Source: Segatella salivae DSM 15606 (GTDB taxonomy: Bacteria > Bacteroidota > Bacteroidia > Bacteroidales > Bacteroidaceae). From it: a DNA stretch of 56,066 nucleotides. The translations under genes and the position numbers were made by a program. Location: positions 1,494,790 through 1,550,855 of the forward strand of contig NZ_GL629647.1 of NCBI RefSeq assembly GCF_000185845.1, given 5' to 3'. The notes under the pieces were generated by a model that saw nothing but the letters and a program-made list of their open reading frames with translations, did not search any database and was not told the DNA's origin. The first letter of the stretch is position 1; each line of letters starts with the position of its first letter. Positions 15,927 through 23,989 of the stretch are shown here, one piece after another.

Positions 15927-17285
15927 TTAGATAAGATGAAACTGGTGCAACATAATTGCCAGAATGCAAAGTGGACAAACAAAGCGCATGGTGAAGAGAA
16001 ACAGCTTATAGAAGCTGAAACGCAGTGTTCCCCAGTTTGAAAGTTCGTCTTTCACAATCTGTTTAGGTATAACCCAGCCCACAAAAAGACACATTAACAG
16101 GCCACAAATAGGTAGCATCAGCTGGCCAGTAACAAAGTCGAAGAGATCGAAGAGGTCCATTCCAAAGAGTGACATGCTTGATTTTTGCCCGATAGATATT
16201 GAACATATTGCACCAATCAGACAGCAAGCAATCGTCACTATCCATGCACCAGCTTTGCGAGTGATGTGGAGTTCTTCATAAAAGAAGACCGTGTTGACCT
16301 CATGAAGGGATATTAATGAGGTCAAAGCTGCCAGAGATAACAATGCATAGAACAGCAAAGCAACACCCCATCCGATGACAGGAATGCTTAAAAATGCCTG
16401 ATTAAACACATTGGGAAGGGTGATAAAGATGAGCGAAGGGCCACTATCGGGACTTATTCCGACTGAAAAGGCAGCAGGAAATATCATTAATCCCGCCAAG
16501 ATGGCTACGAGAAGATCGATTAATCCAATTTGAATCGCCGAGGTTTTGATATTGGTTTGTCGGCTGAAATAACTTGCATAGGTGCACAAACAGCCCATGC
16601 CGATGCTCAAAGAATAAAAACATTGGCCCAAGGCACCAAGGAAAACATCACGCGTTACCTTTGAAAAGTCGGGCTTAAACAAGAAGTCTATGCCCTTAGT
16701 TGCACCTGGAAGCAGACACGCTGCAACGACAATGACGAGCAAAAGGATAAAAAGTGTGGGCATCATCAGCTTAGAAGCCTTCTCAATTCCATTGCGAACG
16801 CCATGTACAATGATAAAATGTGTGATGCCAAAGATAACGATAGTCCAAAAGACGGGACGTATAGGATCGTTTGAAAATGCCGTGAAATATGAGGTGATAT
16901 AGGCTGGATCGCCTTTTAATTCGCCCATGATAGAGGCGTAAATATAGTTGAGACACCAGCCCGATACAACGGCATAGTAACCCGTTATGAGGAAACCCGT
17001 GAGCACTTCTAAGTAGCCTATCCACCTCCAATTGCTTCCTTTTGCGAGACGAGTATAGGCTCTTGCTGTGTTAGAAGCACCGTGTCTACCTATCAAGAAC
17101 TCACCAATCATGCAAGGAATACCTAAGATAAAGACGCAAGCTACATATATAAGTATGAAGGCAGCACCGCCATTTTCTCCCGTCATATAGGGGAAACGCC
17201 AAATATTTCCAAGGCCAACGGCTGAACCAGCTGTGGCAAGTATAACACCAATCTTACTTCCGAAGTTTACTCTTTCTTCTGCCAT
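15927..17285 (-). CDS. Sodium-dependent transporter, NSS (SNF) family
   Basis: 452-residue membrane protein with 11-12 hydrophobic segments. The family signature GSAVGLGNIWRFPY lies at residues 16-29 and forms the unwound first helix that binds sodium and substrate in LeuT-like transporters. The GIEKASKLMMP motif (about 166) is also characteristic. Bacterial members usually import amino acids or related compounds with sodium; substrate cannot be read from the sequence. It stands between the helix-hairpin-helix gene and the YjbR gene, all on the minus strand, with its own possible promoter. Confidence 0.92.
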   Translation of the reverse strand: MAEERVNFGSKIGVILATAGSAVGLGNIWRFPYMTGENGGAAFILIYVACVFILGIPCMIGEFLIGRHGASNTARAYTRLAKGSNWRWIGYLEVLTGFLITGYYAVVSGWCLNYIYASIMGELKGDPAYITSYFTAFSNDPIRPVFWTIVIFGITHFIIVHGVRNGIEKASKLMMPTLFILLLVIVVAACLLPGATKGIDFLFKPDFSKVTRDVFLGALGQCFYSLSIGMGCLCTYASYFSRQTNIKTSAIQIGLIDLLVAILAGLMIFPAAFSVGISPDSGPSLIFITLPNVFNQAFLSIPVIGWGVALLFYALLSLAALTSLISLHEVNTVFFYEELHITRKAGAWIVTIACCLIGAICSISIGQKSSMSLFGMDLFDLFDFVTGQLMLPICGLLMCLFVGWVIPKQIVKDELSNWGTLRFSFYKLFLFTMRFVCPLCILAIMLHQFHLI

Positions 17286-17313
17286 TACATCTCATTTTGA
17301 TGATATTTTGAAA

Positions 17314-17322
17314 GCAAAACTA
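17314..17322 (-). promoter_or_regulatory. Possible NSS transporter promoter -7 element
   Basis: TAGTTTTGC on the minus strand fits TAnnTTTG, 29 nt before the start codon; no well-spaced -33 box. Confidence 0.4.
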
Positions 17323-17438
17323 TAAAAAATATTTCAAAATCAGTATTATTTTAAAAGGTAATTTACAATTATCGTGTTGATATACTGCGTTTAACCCGCT
17401 TATTATTATAATTTCTTTATATTACGAAGTGTAGGATG

Positions 17439-17795
17439 TTAAGGATTGAGTGCAAGTGAAGCATGATATTTCTTAGGCAGTTTCTGAACAATATTTGTAT
17501 ACGATTGGCGGATGAGTTGCTTGATTAAGCCGTCGTCAAGGCGTTCGACGAAGAGGTCGCTCCAATGTTCTTTATTCATATGATAGGCCGGGCGGATGGC
17601 ATCATAGCGTTCTCTCAGTTCACGAGCCACATCGGGTTGCATGTTGACGGCTATGTTCGGCTCGTCTGTTTCGAGCCGGATGAGCACGAACCATTTGCCA
17701 TGTATGCGGATGGAAAGCGCGGTTTCGGTAAACAAATCCTCGGTAACTTCGGGGTGAAGTGACAGTGCGAATGTGCGTATTTCTTCGATGTTCAT
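17439..17795 (-). CDS. MmcQ/YjbR family protein
   Basis: 118 residues of the YjbR-like fold (double-wing DNA-binding-like). The motif RIHGKWFVLIRLETDEPNIA (about residue 29) and YHMNKEHWSDLFVE (about 70) match the family, whose role is not established. It starts 4 nt after the CYTH stop codon, so it is the last gene of a small unit: membrane peptide, CYTH, YjbR. Confidence 0.85.
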   Translation of the reverse strand: MNIEEIRTFALSLHPEVTEDLFTETALSIRIHGKWFVLIRLETDEPNIAVNMQPDVARELRERYDAIRPAYHMNKEHWSDLFVERLDDGLIKQLIRQSYTNIVQKLPKKYHASLALNP

Positions 17796-17799
17796 AGGT

Positions 17800-18303
17800 T
17801 TATCGATATTCTTCAGGTAGCGTGTTGCGCCATAATTTGAAAGGAAACCGCAGCATATGGGAGTTGTAGAAACGTTTGTCGCCTGTTACTTCCATACCGA
17901 TGAAATCGGGTTTTTCATAAGGTTCAGCCTCATTTTGCAGCTCCACTTCAGCCATAACGAGTCCTTCGTTGTCGCCATGAAACTCATCTATTTCGAAAGT
18001 ATGACTGCCACTTTTGACTAAATAGCGGTGTTTATCGATGACACCACCCTTGCAAAGCGTCATGAGATGCTCGGCTTCGTCAGGTGATATCTCTTTTTCG
18101 AACTCATAACGAGATAGACCATGATTCGTAGAACGACCCTTGATGGTCAGAAAAGCATGGTCATCGCGCTGACGAATACGTACAGTTGCCCCGTCAGCGG
18201 GAATGTAACCTTGCTTTATATGCGTACAGTTGAAAGCCTGATCTCTATATGCCCAGCCTTTCTTTACAAGGAATTTGCGTTCTATTTCCAATCCACTGCT
18301 CAT
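17800..18303 (-). CDS. CYTH domain protein (triphosphate tunnel family)
   Basis: 167 residues of the CYTH/TTM superfamily. The signature EIERKFLV lies at residues 5-12. The tunnel residues appear as charged strands: RIRQRDDHAFLTIKG (about 42), YEFEKEI (about 65), and FEIDEFHGDNEGLVMAEVEL (about 102). Enzymes of this fold bind organic or inorganic triphosphates with divalent metal; in bacteria many are inorganic triphosphatases and a few are adenylate cyclases. Its ATG overlaps the stop of the 49-residue membrane peptide gene by the ATGA arrangement, suggesting coupled translation. Confidence 0.88.
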   Translation of the reverse strand: MSSGLEIERKFLVKKGWAYRDQAFNCTHIKQGYIPADGATVRIRQRDDHAFLTIKGRSTNHGLSRYEFEKEISPDEAEHLMTLCKGGVIDKHRYLVKSGSHTFEIDEFHGDNEGLVMAEVELQNEAEPYEKPDFIGMEVTGDKRFYNSHMLRFPFKLWRNTLPEEYR

Positions 18304-18449
18304 TGCATGGCAACCATAAAGACGAGATATAAGACTGCAAGGACAATCAAACCAACAAAGATATAGTTCACGACATTCTTGCCTTTAGCTTCCTGTTTCT
18401 TTTCATAGGCTTCATGCTTAGCCTTTCTTAACGCTTTGTTACTGCTCAT
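18300..18449 (-). CDS. Small single-pass membrane protein, 49 residues
   Basis: A short gene not obvious by length alone. It starts at the ATG at 18449, encodes 49 residues and ends in TGA at 18300, which overlaps the CYTH start in an ATGA. Residues 1-27 are hydrophilic and rich in lysine and alanine (MSSNKALRKAKHEAYEKKQE...); residues 28-47 form one hydrophobic helix (NYIFVGLIVLAVLYLVFMVA). The positively charged N-terminus would stay in the cytoplasm. It lies 44 nt after the prfB stop. The translational overlap with CYTH is the main support; no family was recognised. Confidence 0.7.
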   Translation of the reverse strand: MSSNKALRKAKHEAYEKKQEAKGKNVVNYIFVGLIVLAVLYLVFMVAMQ

Positions 18450-18493
18450 AGTTTAGGGTTTTTAGATTATTTATAATGTTTATTTACTTGTGA

Positions 18494-19624
18494 TTATTCT
18501 TCCTTTTCGGCATCGGTGGCGGCAAATTCCATTAGATATGCTTTGATAAAACCATCGAGTTTACCATCCATAACGGCATCAACATCGGAGGTTTGAAACC
18601 CTGTTCGATGGTCCTTTACACGGCGATCATCAAATACATAGCTTCGAATCTGACTACCCCATTCAATCTTTTTCTTGCCCGCTTCTATCTTAGCTTGCTC
18701 TGCTTGCTTTTTCTTTAAAGCACGATCATAAAGTTGTGACTTCAAAAGGAGCATCGCTTTAGCTCGGTTTTTAGGCTGATCTCGGGTCTCAGTATTCTCG
18801 ATTAAGATCTCTTCTTGCTCTCCAGTATCTGGGTCTTCATACTGATATCGCAAGCGAACTCCTGACTCAACCTTGTTCACATTCTGTCCTCCTGCACCGC
18901 TAGATCTAAAGGTATCCCAGCTAACTTTAGCCGGATCAACGTACACTTCGATAGTATCATCGACCAAAGGAGTAACAAACACGCTCGCAAAACTCGTCAT
19001 TCTTTTCCCTTGAGCATTGTAAGGTGACACCCTAACTAAACGGTGAACACCATTCTCACTCTTTAGATATCCATAGGCATAATCACCTCCTTCAATCGTC
19101 ATAGTGACGCTCTTTATGCCGGCTTCATCACCATCTTGTATGTCGGTTACCTTCACATTGTATCCATGAGACTCACTCCATCGCTGATACATACGCATTA
19201 ACATCTGTGCCCAATCTTGGCTTTCAGTACCTCCTGCGCCGGAGTTTATCTTCAGAACAGCATCCATTGCATCTTCCTCTTGACGCAACATATTCTTTAA
19301 TTCCAAATCTTCTACGGCCTTAACTGCCTTTGCATAGTCAGTATCAACTTCCTCTTCAGTTACCATATTGTCTTTATAGAAGTCGAAAGCCAATTGGAGT
19401 TCATCTGCCAACTCACGGCAAGCGTTATAGCCTTTGAGCCATTTCTCAATGCCTTTTACCTTTTTCATCTGTGCTTCTGCACGTTTAGGATCGTCCCAAA
19501 AGTCAGGAGCTTGCGTGCGCAACTGCTCCTCTTCAAACTCTATTTTCTTTTGGTCTATGCCCAAATATCGATGAAGTGCATCGGTACGCTCAATGATATC
19601 TTTTAGTTGTTCGGCTGTAATCAT
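18494..19624 (-). CDS. prfB: Peptide chain release factor 2
   Basis: Terminates translation at UGA and UAA codons. 376 residues from the ATG at 19624 (MITAEQ), which lies 1 nt after the acyl-CoA ligase stop codon. The GGQ catalytic motif is in SGAGGQNVNKVES (about residue 244). The codon-recognition tripeptide region reads RLVRVSPYNAQGKR, with SPY where enterobacterial RF2 has SPF. The reading frame is continuous through the position of the programmed +1 frameshift of other bacteria, so there is no autoregulatory shift site. It appears co-transcribed with the ligase upstream and the small membrane peptide downstream. Confidence 0.95.
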   Translation of the reverse strand: MITAEQLKDIIERTDALHRYLGIDQKKIEFEEEQLRTQAPDFWDDPKRAEAQMKKVKGIEKWLKGYNACRELADELQLAFDFYKDNMVTEEEVDTDYAKAVKAVEDLELKNMLRQEEDAMDAVLKINSGAGGTESQDWAQMLMRMYQRWSESHGYNVKVTDIQDGDEAGIKSVTMTIEGGDYAYGYLKSENGVHRLVRVSPYNAQGKRMTSFASVFVTPLVDDTIEVYVDPAKVSWDTFRSSGAGGQNVNKVESGVRLRYQYEDPDTGEQEEILIENTETRDQPKNRAKAMLLLKSQLYDRALKKKQAEQAKIEAGKKKIEWGSQIRSYVFDDRRVKDHRTGFQTSDVDAVMDGKLDGFIKAYLMEFAATDAEKEE

Positions 19625-19625
19625 A

Positions 19626-21434
19626 TTATTCTTCGTACATTTTGTCAATACAATCTCTGTAGTTTTTATAGATTACAGAACGTCTTAACTTCAACGTATT
19701 TGTTAGTTCTCCGCTCTCCATTGAGAAGTGGTGAGCCAACAAAGTGAATCTCTTTATCTGCTCATATGCTGCTAATTGTTGTTGCAAAGTCTCTATTCTT
19801 TCGCGCATCATTGCATGCACTTCTTCGTTGTTACAAAGGTCTTCACGACTTGAATAGACGATGTTGTGCTCCTTAGCCCATGCTTCTAACATAGGGAACT
19901 CGGGCACAATGAGAGCTGAAACGAATTTTCTTTGGTCAGCAATGATAGCCACCTGATCGATGAACTTATCCACTAAGAGCAATGATTCAACCATCTGTGG
20001 TGCCACATATTTACCATTTGAGGTCTTGAAAAGGTCTTTTATGCGTTCCTTTAAGAATAGTTCTCCATTCTGAAGATAGCCTGCATCGCCCGTGTGGAAA
20101 AAGCCGTCAGCATCAAACGCCTCTGCATTTATCTGGTCACGATGGTAATATCCTGGCGTGATTGTAGGGCCTTTGAGCAGTATTTCATCGTTTTCTCCTA
20201 TCTTGATTTCAATGTTATCAATCGGTCGTCCGACTGAACCTATCGTGTAAGGTTCATCTTTGTGGTCGCAAGAAACCGTTGCTAAGCTTTCCGTTAAGCC
20301 ATAGCCAACAATCATACAAATGCCAATCGAATGCACAAACTCTTCGACTTCCGGCGACACATAGGCTCCAGCTGTGGGGAAGATATTGGGATTTTCAAGT
20401 CCAATCTGTTTGCGAACAAGACTCAATATCGTTCTGTTTACAACCTGATATTCAAGTTCTACATTCATCGGAACACGCTTTCCACGACTCAAATACTCTA
20501 CATTTCGCTTCCGTCCTACGGCTAATGCATGATTGAAAAGCTTGCGTTGAATAGCATTCGACTCATCCATCTTCGTCTTAACTGCTATGAACACCTTCTC
20601 CCAGAAACGCGGAACAGCGCTCATACACGTTGGATGTGTCTCGCGCATGCTTTGTTGTATCTCCTTAGGATAAGTGTTTATAATCAGTTGAGCGCCTTCC
20701 GTCAGCGCCAAATATGCCCAACCTCGTTCAAAGACATGCGTGAAAGGCAAGAAATTTATGACGCGATCTTTTTCACCAACGGGCACACATTTGTCGTTCG
20801 CATCCATCGCAGCACGATATTGTCCGTGCGTAAGCATCACGCCTTTACTTTCTCCTGTCGTGCCACTGGTATAGAGAATGTTACAAAGATCCGTATCGTT
20901 TGCCTGATGCCAAAGCCTTTCTACCTCACTCTGTCGAGGCAGTTGTTCACCTAAAGCAATGAAATCTTCGAAATAAAGTGCATTGGGGTCGTGTGTACTT
21001 ATACGCACACTGGGATCAAATATGATGATGCGTTCAAGCGAGGGGCATAACGGAAACACACGATGGGCTTTGTCATATTGCTCTTGTTCGCCTACAAACA
21101 GGAAACGAACCTGGGCATCATTGACCATGTATTGAATCTGTTGTTCACTTGATGTGGCATAGAATGGAATAGAAACCAAGCGTATTCCATAAGCGCCGAA
21201 GTCCGTATAGAGATATTGAATGCAGTTCTGTGAGAAGACAGCAATGCTTTCTTGTGGCTTAGCTCCAAGGTTAAGAAGAGCATTACTGACTTGTTTTACA
21301 CGCAGAGAGAACTGATTCCATGAGATGGAACGCCACTCTAAACTGCCAAATTTGCGGAAGGTGACCGCGTCACGGTCACCATATTTCTCGGCCTGCTTAT
21401 GTATTAATACCGAAAGATGACATTTCGTTTGCAT
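19626..21434 (-). CDS. Long-chain fatty acid--CoA ligase (AMP-forming)
   Basis: Activates long-chain fatty acids to acyl-CoA through an acyl-adenylate. 602 residues from the ATG at 21434 (MQTKCHL), chosen because it lies just after the promoter and gives the normal N-terminus. The AMP-binding loop ILYTSGTTGESKGVMLTH is near residue 200, the adenylate motif VGYGLTES near 360, and the FFHTGDAGYL...LKERIKD hinge block near 440-460. Downstream neighbour prfB follows with no real gap. The family is FadD15-like; exact substrate is not determined. Confidence 0.92.
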   Translation of the reverse strand: MQTKCHLSVLIHKQAEKYGDRDAVTFRKFGSLEWRSISWNQFSLRVKQVSNALLNLGAKPQESIAVFSQNCIQYLYTDFGAYGIRLVSIPFYATSSEQQIQYMVNDAQVRFLFVGEQEQYDKAHRVFPLCPSLERIIIFDPSVRISTHDPNALYFEDFIALGEQLPRQSEVERLWHQANDTDLCNILYTSGTTGESKGVMLTHGQYRAAMDANDKCVPVGEKDRVINFLPFTHVFERGWAYLALTEGAQLIINTYPKEIQQSMRETHPTCMSAVPRFWEKVFIAVKTKMDESNAIQRKLFNHALAVGRKRNVEYLSRGKRVPMNVELEYQVVNRTILSLVRKQIGLENPNIFPTAGAYVSPEVEEFVHSIGICMIVGYGLTESLATVSCDHKDEPYTIGSVGRPIDNIEIKIGENDEILLKGPTITPGYYHRDQINAEAFDADGFFHTGDAGYLQNGELFLKERIKDLFKTSNGKYVAPQMVESLLLVDKFIDQVAIIADQRKFVSALIVPEFPMLEAWAKEHNIVYSSREDLCNNEEVHAMMRERIETLQQQLAAYEQIKRFTLLAHHFSMESGELTNTLKLRRSVIYKNYRDCIDKMYEE

Positions 21435-21456
21435 AGTTTTTTCTTTGTTGATACTT

Positions 21457-21488
21457 GCAAAGATAGTAGAATTGAGCGATACTGCAAA
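21457..21488 (-). promoter_or_regulatory. Promoter of the acyl-CoA ligase-prfB unit
   Basis: On the minus strand TTTG (21488-21485), a 19-nt spacer and TATCTTTGC (21465-21457) give a complete consensus promoter, 23 nt before the ATG at 21434. Confidence 0.85.
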
Positions 21489-21571
21489 GGAAAACAAGGA
21501 TTGATTTTGCCTGCAAACCCATTTTCAGGAAATTCGTTTTTAGGAGTCACCGATAGGATTTCCAACGCTAT

Positions 21572-21931
21572 TTAACGAGGAATATACTGAAAAGGACCTT
21601 CATATCCATTCATGCGCAGCTCTCTTTCAAGGCGCTCTCGCTCTGCTGTTTTGTGCAAATCAATGCTGAATTTCACCACGTTTCCATTCGATGTATAAAT
21701 TGAAAACCAAAAAGCGCCGAAAGAACGAGGTGGTATCGAGTATTCAACCTTTGTTATTTCATGAATCAAAATCGGTTTATACTTCGGAAAAGAATGCACA
21801 ATCAACACGCCAGGTATAGTGCGAAATTCCCCATATTTCATGTTATGCAGCATGTGAGGTACTATCAAAGACAAGATTGATGCAATGCAAACCATGACCA
21901 AAATGGGAGTAATTATATTGTAACTAAACAT
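21572..21931 (-). CDS. Small membrane protein, PH-like
   Basis: 119 residues. One N-terminal membrane segment (ILVMVCIASILSLIVPHML, about residues 10-28) is followed by a beta-rich cytoplasmic or periplasmic part with strands such as GEFRTIPGVLIVHSFP and FGAFWFSIYTSNGNVVKFSI, then a C-terminal charged helix. This pattern resembles bacterial PH-domain (bPH) proteins, but the assignment is tentative. It lies 84 nt before the ligase promoter region, in the same direction; repeat copy 2 lies upstream of it. Confidence 0.6.
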   Translation of the reverse strand: MFSYNIITPILVMVCIASILSLIVPHMLHNMKYGEFRTIPGVLIVHSFPKYKPILIHEITKVEYSIPPRSFGAFWFSIYTSNGNVVKFSIDLHKTAERERLERELRMNGYEGPFQYIPR

Positions 21932-22151
21932 TTCTTCTTTCGTTGTTTGATGTTAGTCGGTTTTGTTGTTGATTCATGTTTATGGGCATAGTTTATCGTT
22001 TTTATAAATTTACATAGGGACTTTTCATGATAGTTTTCATGCTTTCCCATTATAGAACTATTGCGAAAATAAGACATTTCGAGTGAATGTGCAAATCTTT
22101 CTCTATCTTTTTCATCGTTCAGTAATTGAATAAGGTGCTCAAAATAAGGCC
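21932..22151. other. Gene-free stretch upstream of the PH-like gene
   Basis: AT-rich, with no open reading frame of note and no clear TAnnTTTG element in the right orientation for the gene at 21931. Nothing further is supported. Confidence 0.4.
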
Positions 22152-22331
22152 AAAGCTTGTTATGAAAGTATGGTTATAACAAGAAGATTAATGACGGATT
22201 ACGCTTAGAAAGCGTAACACCTACGGCGTTGTTCCCCACACAATATACATAAACCCAGGGTAGCCTACACTATCGTTTGGCAATCCTGGGTTATCAAAAG
22301 CTCAACACCTATGGTGTTGAAGAATATAATT

Positions 22332-22419
22332 CATCATACAATTTGCGTCATTTTATGCAATAAACCACGTCATTTTGGCTTGCAAACTGCGTCATTTCGC
22401 GACACAATTTGCGTCATTT
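22332..22419 (-). repeat. Four 22-bp iteron-like units in repeat copy 2
   Basis: On the minus strand units start at 22419, 22397, 22375 and 22353 with AAATGACGCA (third unit AAATGACGTG). The spacing is exactly 22 bp each time. The first and last units match the first and last units of copy 1. Confidence 0.85.
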
Positions 22420-22544
22420 TATCGCATAAAACAAGCCTAATTGAATTGCCTTTTACATCAATTCATTTTGCTTTTTATTATCAGCAATGGCGCCATCACT
22501 AATTACCCCCAAAATAACTTCCTACATTTCAAAGGCTAACTACT

Positions 22545-22566
22545 CCCCTCTCTCTTCGGAGAGGGG
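22545..22566 (-). terminator. C(UUCG)G-type hairpin after ftsZ
   Basis: CCCCTCTC...GAGAGGGG with a central TTCG forms a very stable hairpin, 50 nt after the ftsZ stop at the start of repeat copy 2. It may end the dcw transcript. Confidence 0.55.
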
Positions 22567-22615
22567 CTGGGGGTGAGGCTTTATTTACCTCATTTACCAA
22601 TCCGAAAAATCACAC

Positions 22616-23950
22616 TTAATCGAAGCGAATGACCGATTGTTCGGGCTCTTCACTATTCTTTTCGTCGTTCTTCACCAAGTGAGCACCCGATGCCATATTG
22701 CGAATTTCCTCTAACATCTGGCGTGTTCGTTTATAAGTTGGTGTGTTTTCAACCGCCAAGATGACGTCTTCGTTGTCAAGATCTTCAGGTCGGAACAAGA
22801 AGATATGAGGTCTACGCTTGTATTGATTGGTCTTACCGATGTTGCCATAATAGTGTCCTCGTCGTTCATCTCGCTCTGCTCTGCGTTCCTCTTCCTGTGC
22901 AATGCGGTCGGCTTCTTCTTGAGTATGTTTCTTAAGATGGCTGTTCATGCCGTCTACATCCTCTATACCGAAGCCCGTAGCAAGTATAGTTACCTTGACG
23001 CGTTTACCGAGTTCAGGGTCTAAAGCAAGTCCCCATTTGATCTCAAAGTCACTTCCAAACTTCGCCATGAAGTCGTTAACATCGTTCATTTCCTCCATCA
23101 TGAGGCCCGAGTTATCGTTCTTTTCATTGCAGAAGTTAATGCTTAAGAGAATCTTTTTGGCATTAAAGATATCGTTATCATTGAGTAATGGTGAGTTCAA
23201 AGCATCGTCAATAGCTTTCTTTACACGTCCATCGCCCTCGCCATATCCCGTACTCATGATTGCCACTCCACCGTCTTTAAGTACGGTTTTGACATCATTG
23301 AAGTCGAGATTAATAAGTCCGTGATTCGTGATTATTTCCGCAATACTCTTTGCTGCAATGCTAAGCGTGTCGTCAGCCTTACCGAAAGCATCGAGAACGG
23401 TAAGGTCTGGATAGATTTCTCTGAGGCGTTCGTTGTTGATAACCAATAGTGCATCGACATGCTTTGACATCTCTTCAACACCATCTAAGGCTTGATCAAT
23501 CTTGCGATCGCCCTCAAAACGGAAAGGAATTGTAACGATTCCGACCGTCAGAATGCCAAGTTCCTTAGACACACGAGCAATGACTGGTGCCGCTCCTGTA
23601 CCTGTTCCACCACCCATTCCGGCAGTGATGAATGCCATCTTTGTGCCATCACTCAACGCATATTTAATGTCGTCGAGTGTTTCTTCGGCTGCTTGACGCG
23701 CCTTTTCTGGCTTATTTCCTGCGCCAAGTCCCTCTTTTCCAAGTTGTAAGTGCACGGGTACAGGCGAGTCGTTTAGCGCCTGATTGTCCGTATTACAGAG
23801 TACAAACGTGACGTCATGTATGCCTTCTCGATACATGTGGTTAACGGCGTTACCGCCTCCTCCGCCTACACCAATGACCTTGATGATGCTATCTGCCTTA
23901 TCGGGTTCACCGAAATCTAAGATCGAAGTTTTATGATTATTGTCAGCCAT
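22616..23950 (-). CDS. ftsZ: Cell division protein FtsZ
   Basis: Tubulin-like GTPase that polymerises into the Z ring at mid-cell. 444 residues. The GTP-binding signature GMGGGTGTGAAPVIA is near residue 110 and the N-terminal GVGGGGGNAVNHM near 27. The T7 synergy loop NLDFNDVKTVLKDGG is near 215. A charged region rich in E and R (about 340-370) separates the core from the C-terminal tail, which ends in EQSVIRFD rather than the IPxFLR-type tail of proteobacteria. It is the last gene of the dcw cluster, 39 nt after ftsA. Confidence 0.97.
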   Translation of the reverse strand: MADNNHKTSILDFGEPDKADSIIKVIGVGGGGGNAVNHMYREGIHDVTFVLCNTDNQALNDSPVPVHLQLGKEGLGAGNKPEKARQAAEETLDDIKYALSDGTKMAFITAGMGGGTGTGAAPVIARVSKELGILTVGIVTIPFRFEGDRKIDQALDGVEEMSKHVDALLVINNERLREIYPDLTVLDAFGKADDTLSIAAKSIAEIITNHGLINLDFNDVKTVLKDGGVAIMSTGYGEGDGRVKKAIDDALNSPLLNDNDIFNAKKILLSINFCNEKNDNSGLMMEEMNDVNDFMAKFGSDFEIKWGLALDPELGKRVKVTILATGFGIEDVDGMNSHLKKHTQEEADRIAQEEERRAERDERRGHYYGNIGKTNQYKRRPHIFLFRPEDLDNEDVILAVENTPTYKRTRQMLEEIRNMASGAHLVKNDEKNSEEPEQSVIRFD

Positions 23951-23989
23951 ATTGTCTATTTATGATGTCAGAATTATGTATTTATGCTG

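Larger units (their letters stand above)
22152..22585 (-). repeat. Dispersed repeat, copy 2 (inverted relative to copy 1)
   Basis: Read on the minus strand it repeats the block order of 13478-13880: GC-rich hairpin (22566-22545), GCGCCATTGCTGATAATAAA block (about 22490), four 22-bp units (22419-22332), the palindromic CAACACCATAGGTGTT block (22320-22305), and the GCTTTCTAAGC plus TTATAACCATACTTTCA block (about 22230-22160). Between the last two blocks it has a different interior with GGGTAGCC and TAACCCAGG segments, which in the copy 1 region appear a little further on (13925-13970). It begins about 30 nt downstream of ftsZ. Confidence 0.8.
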
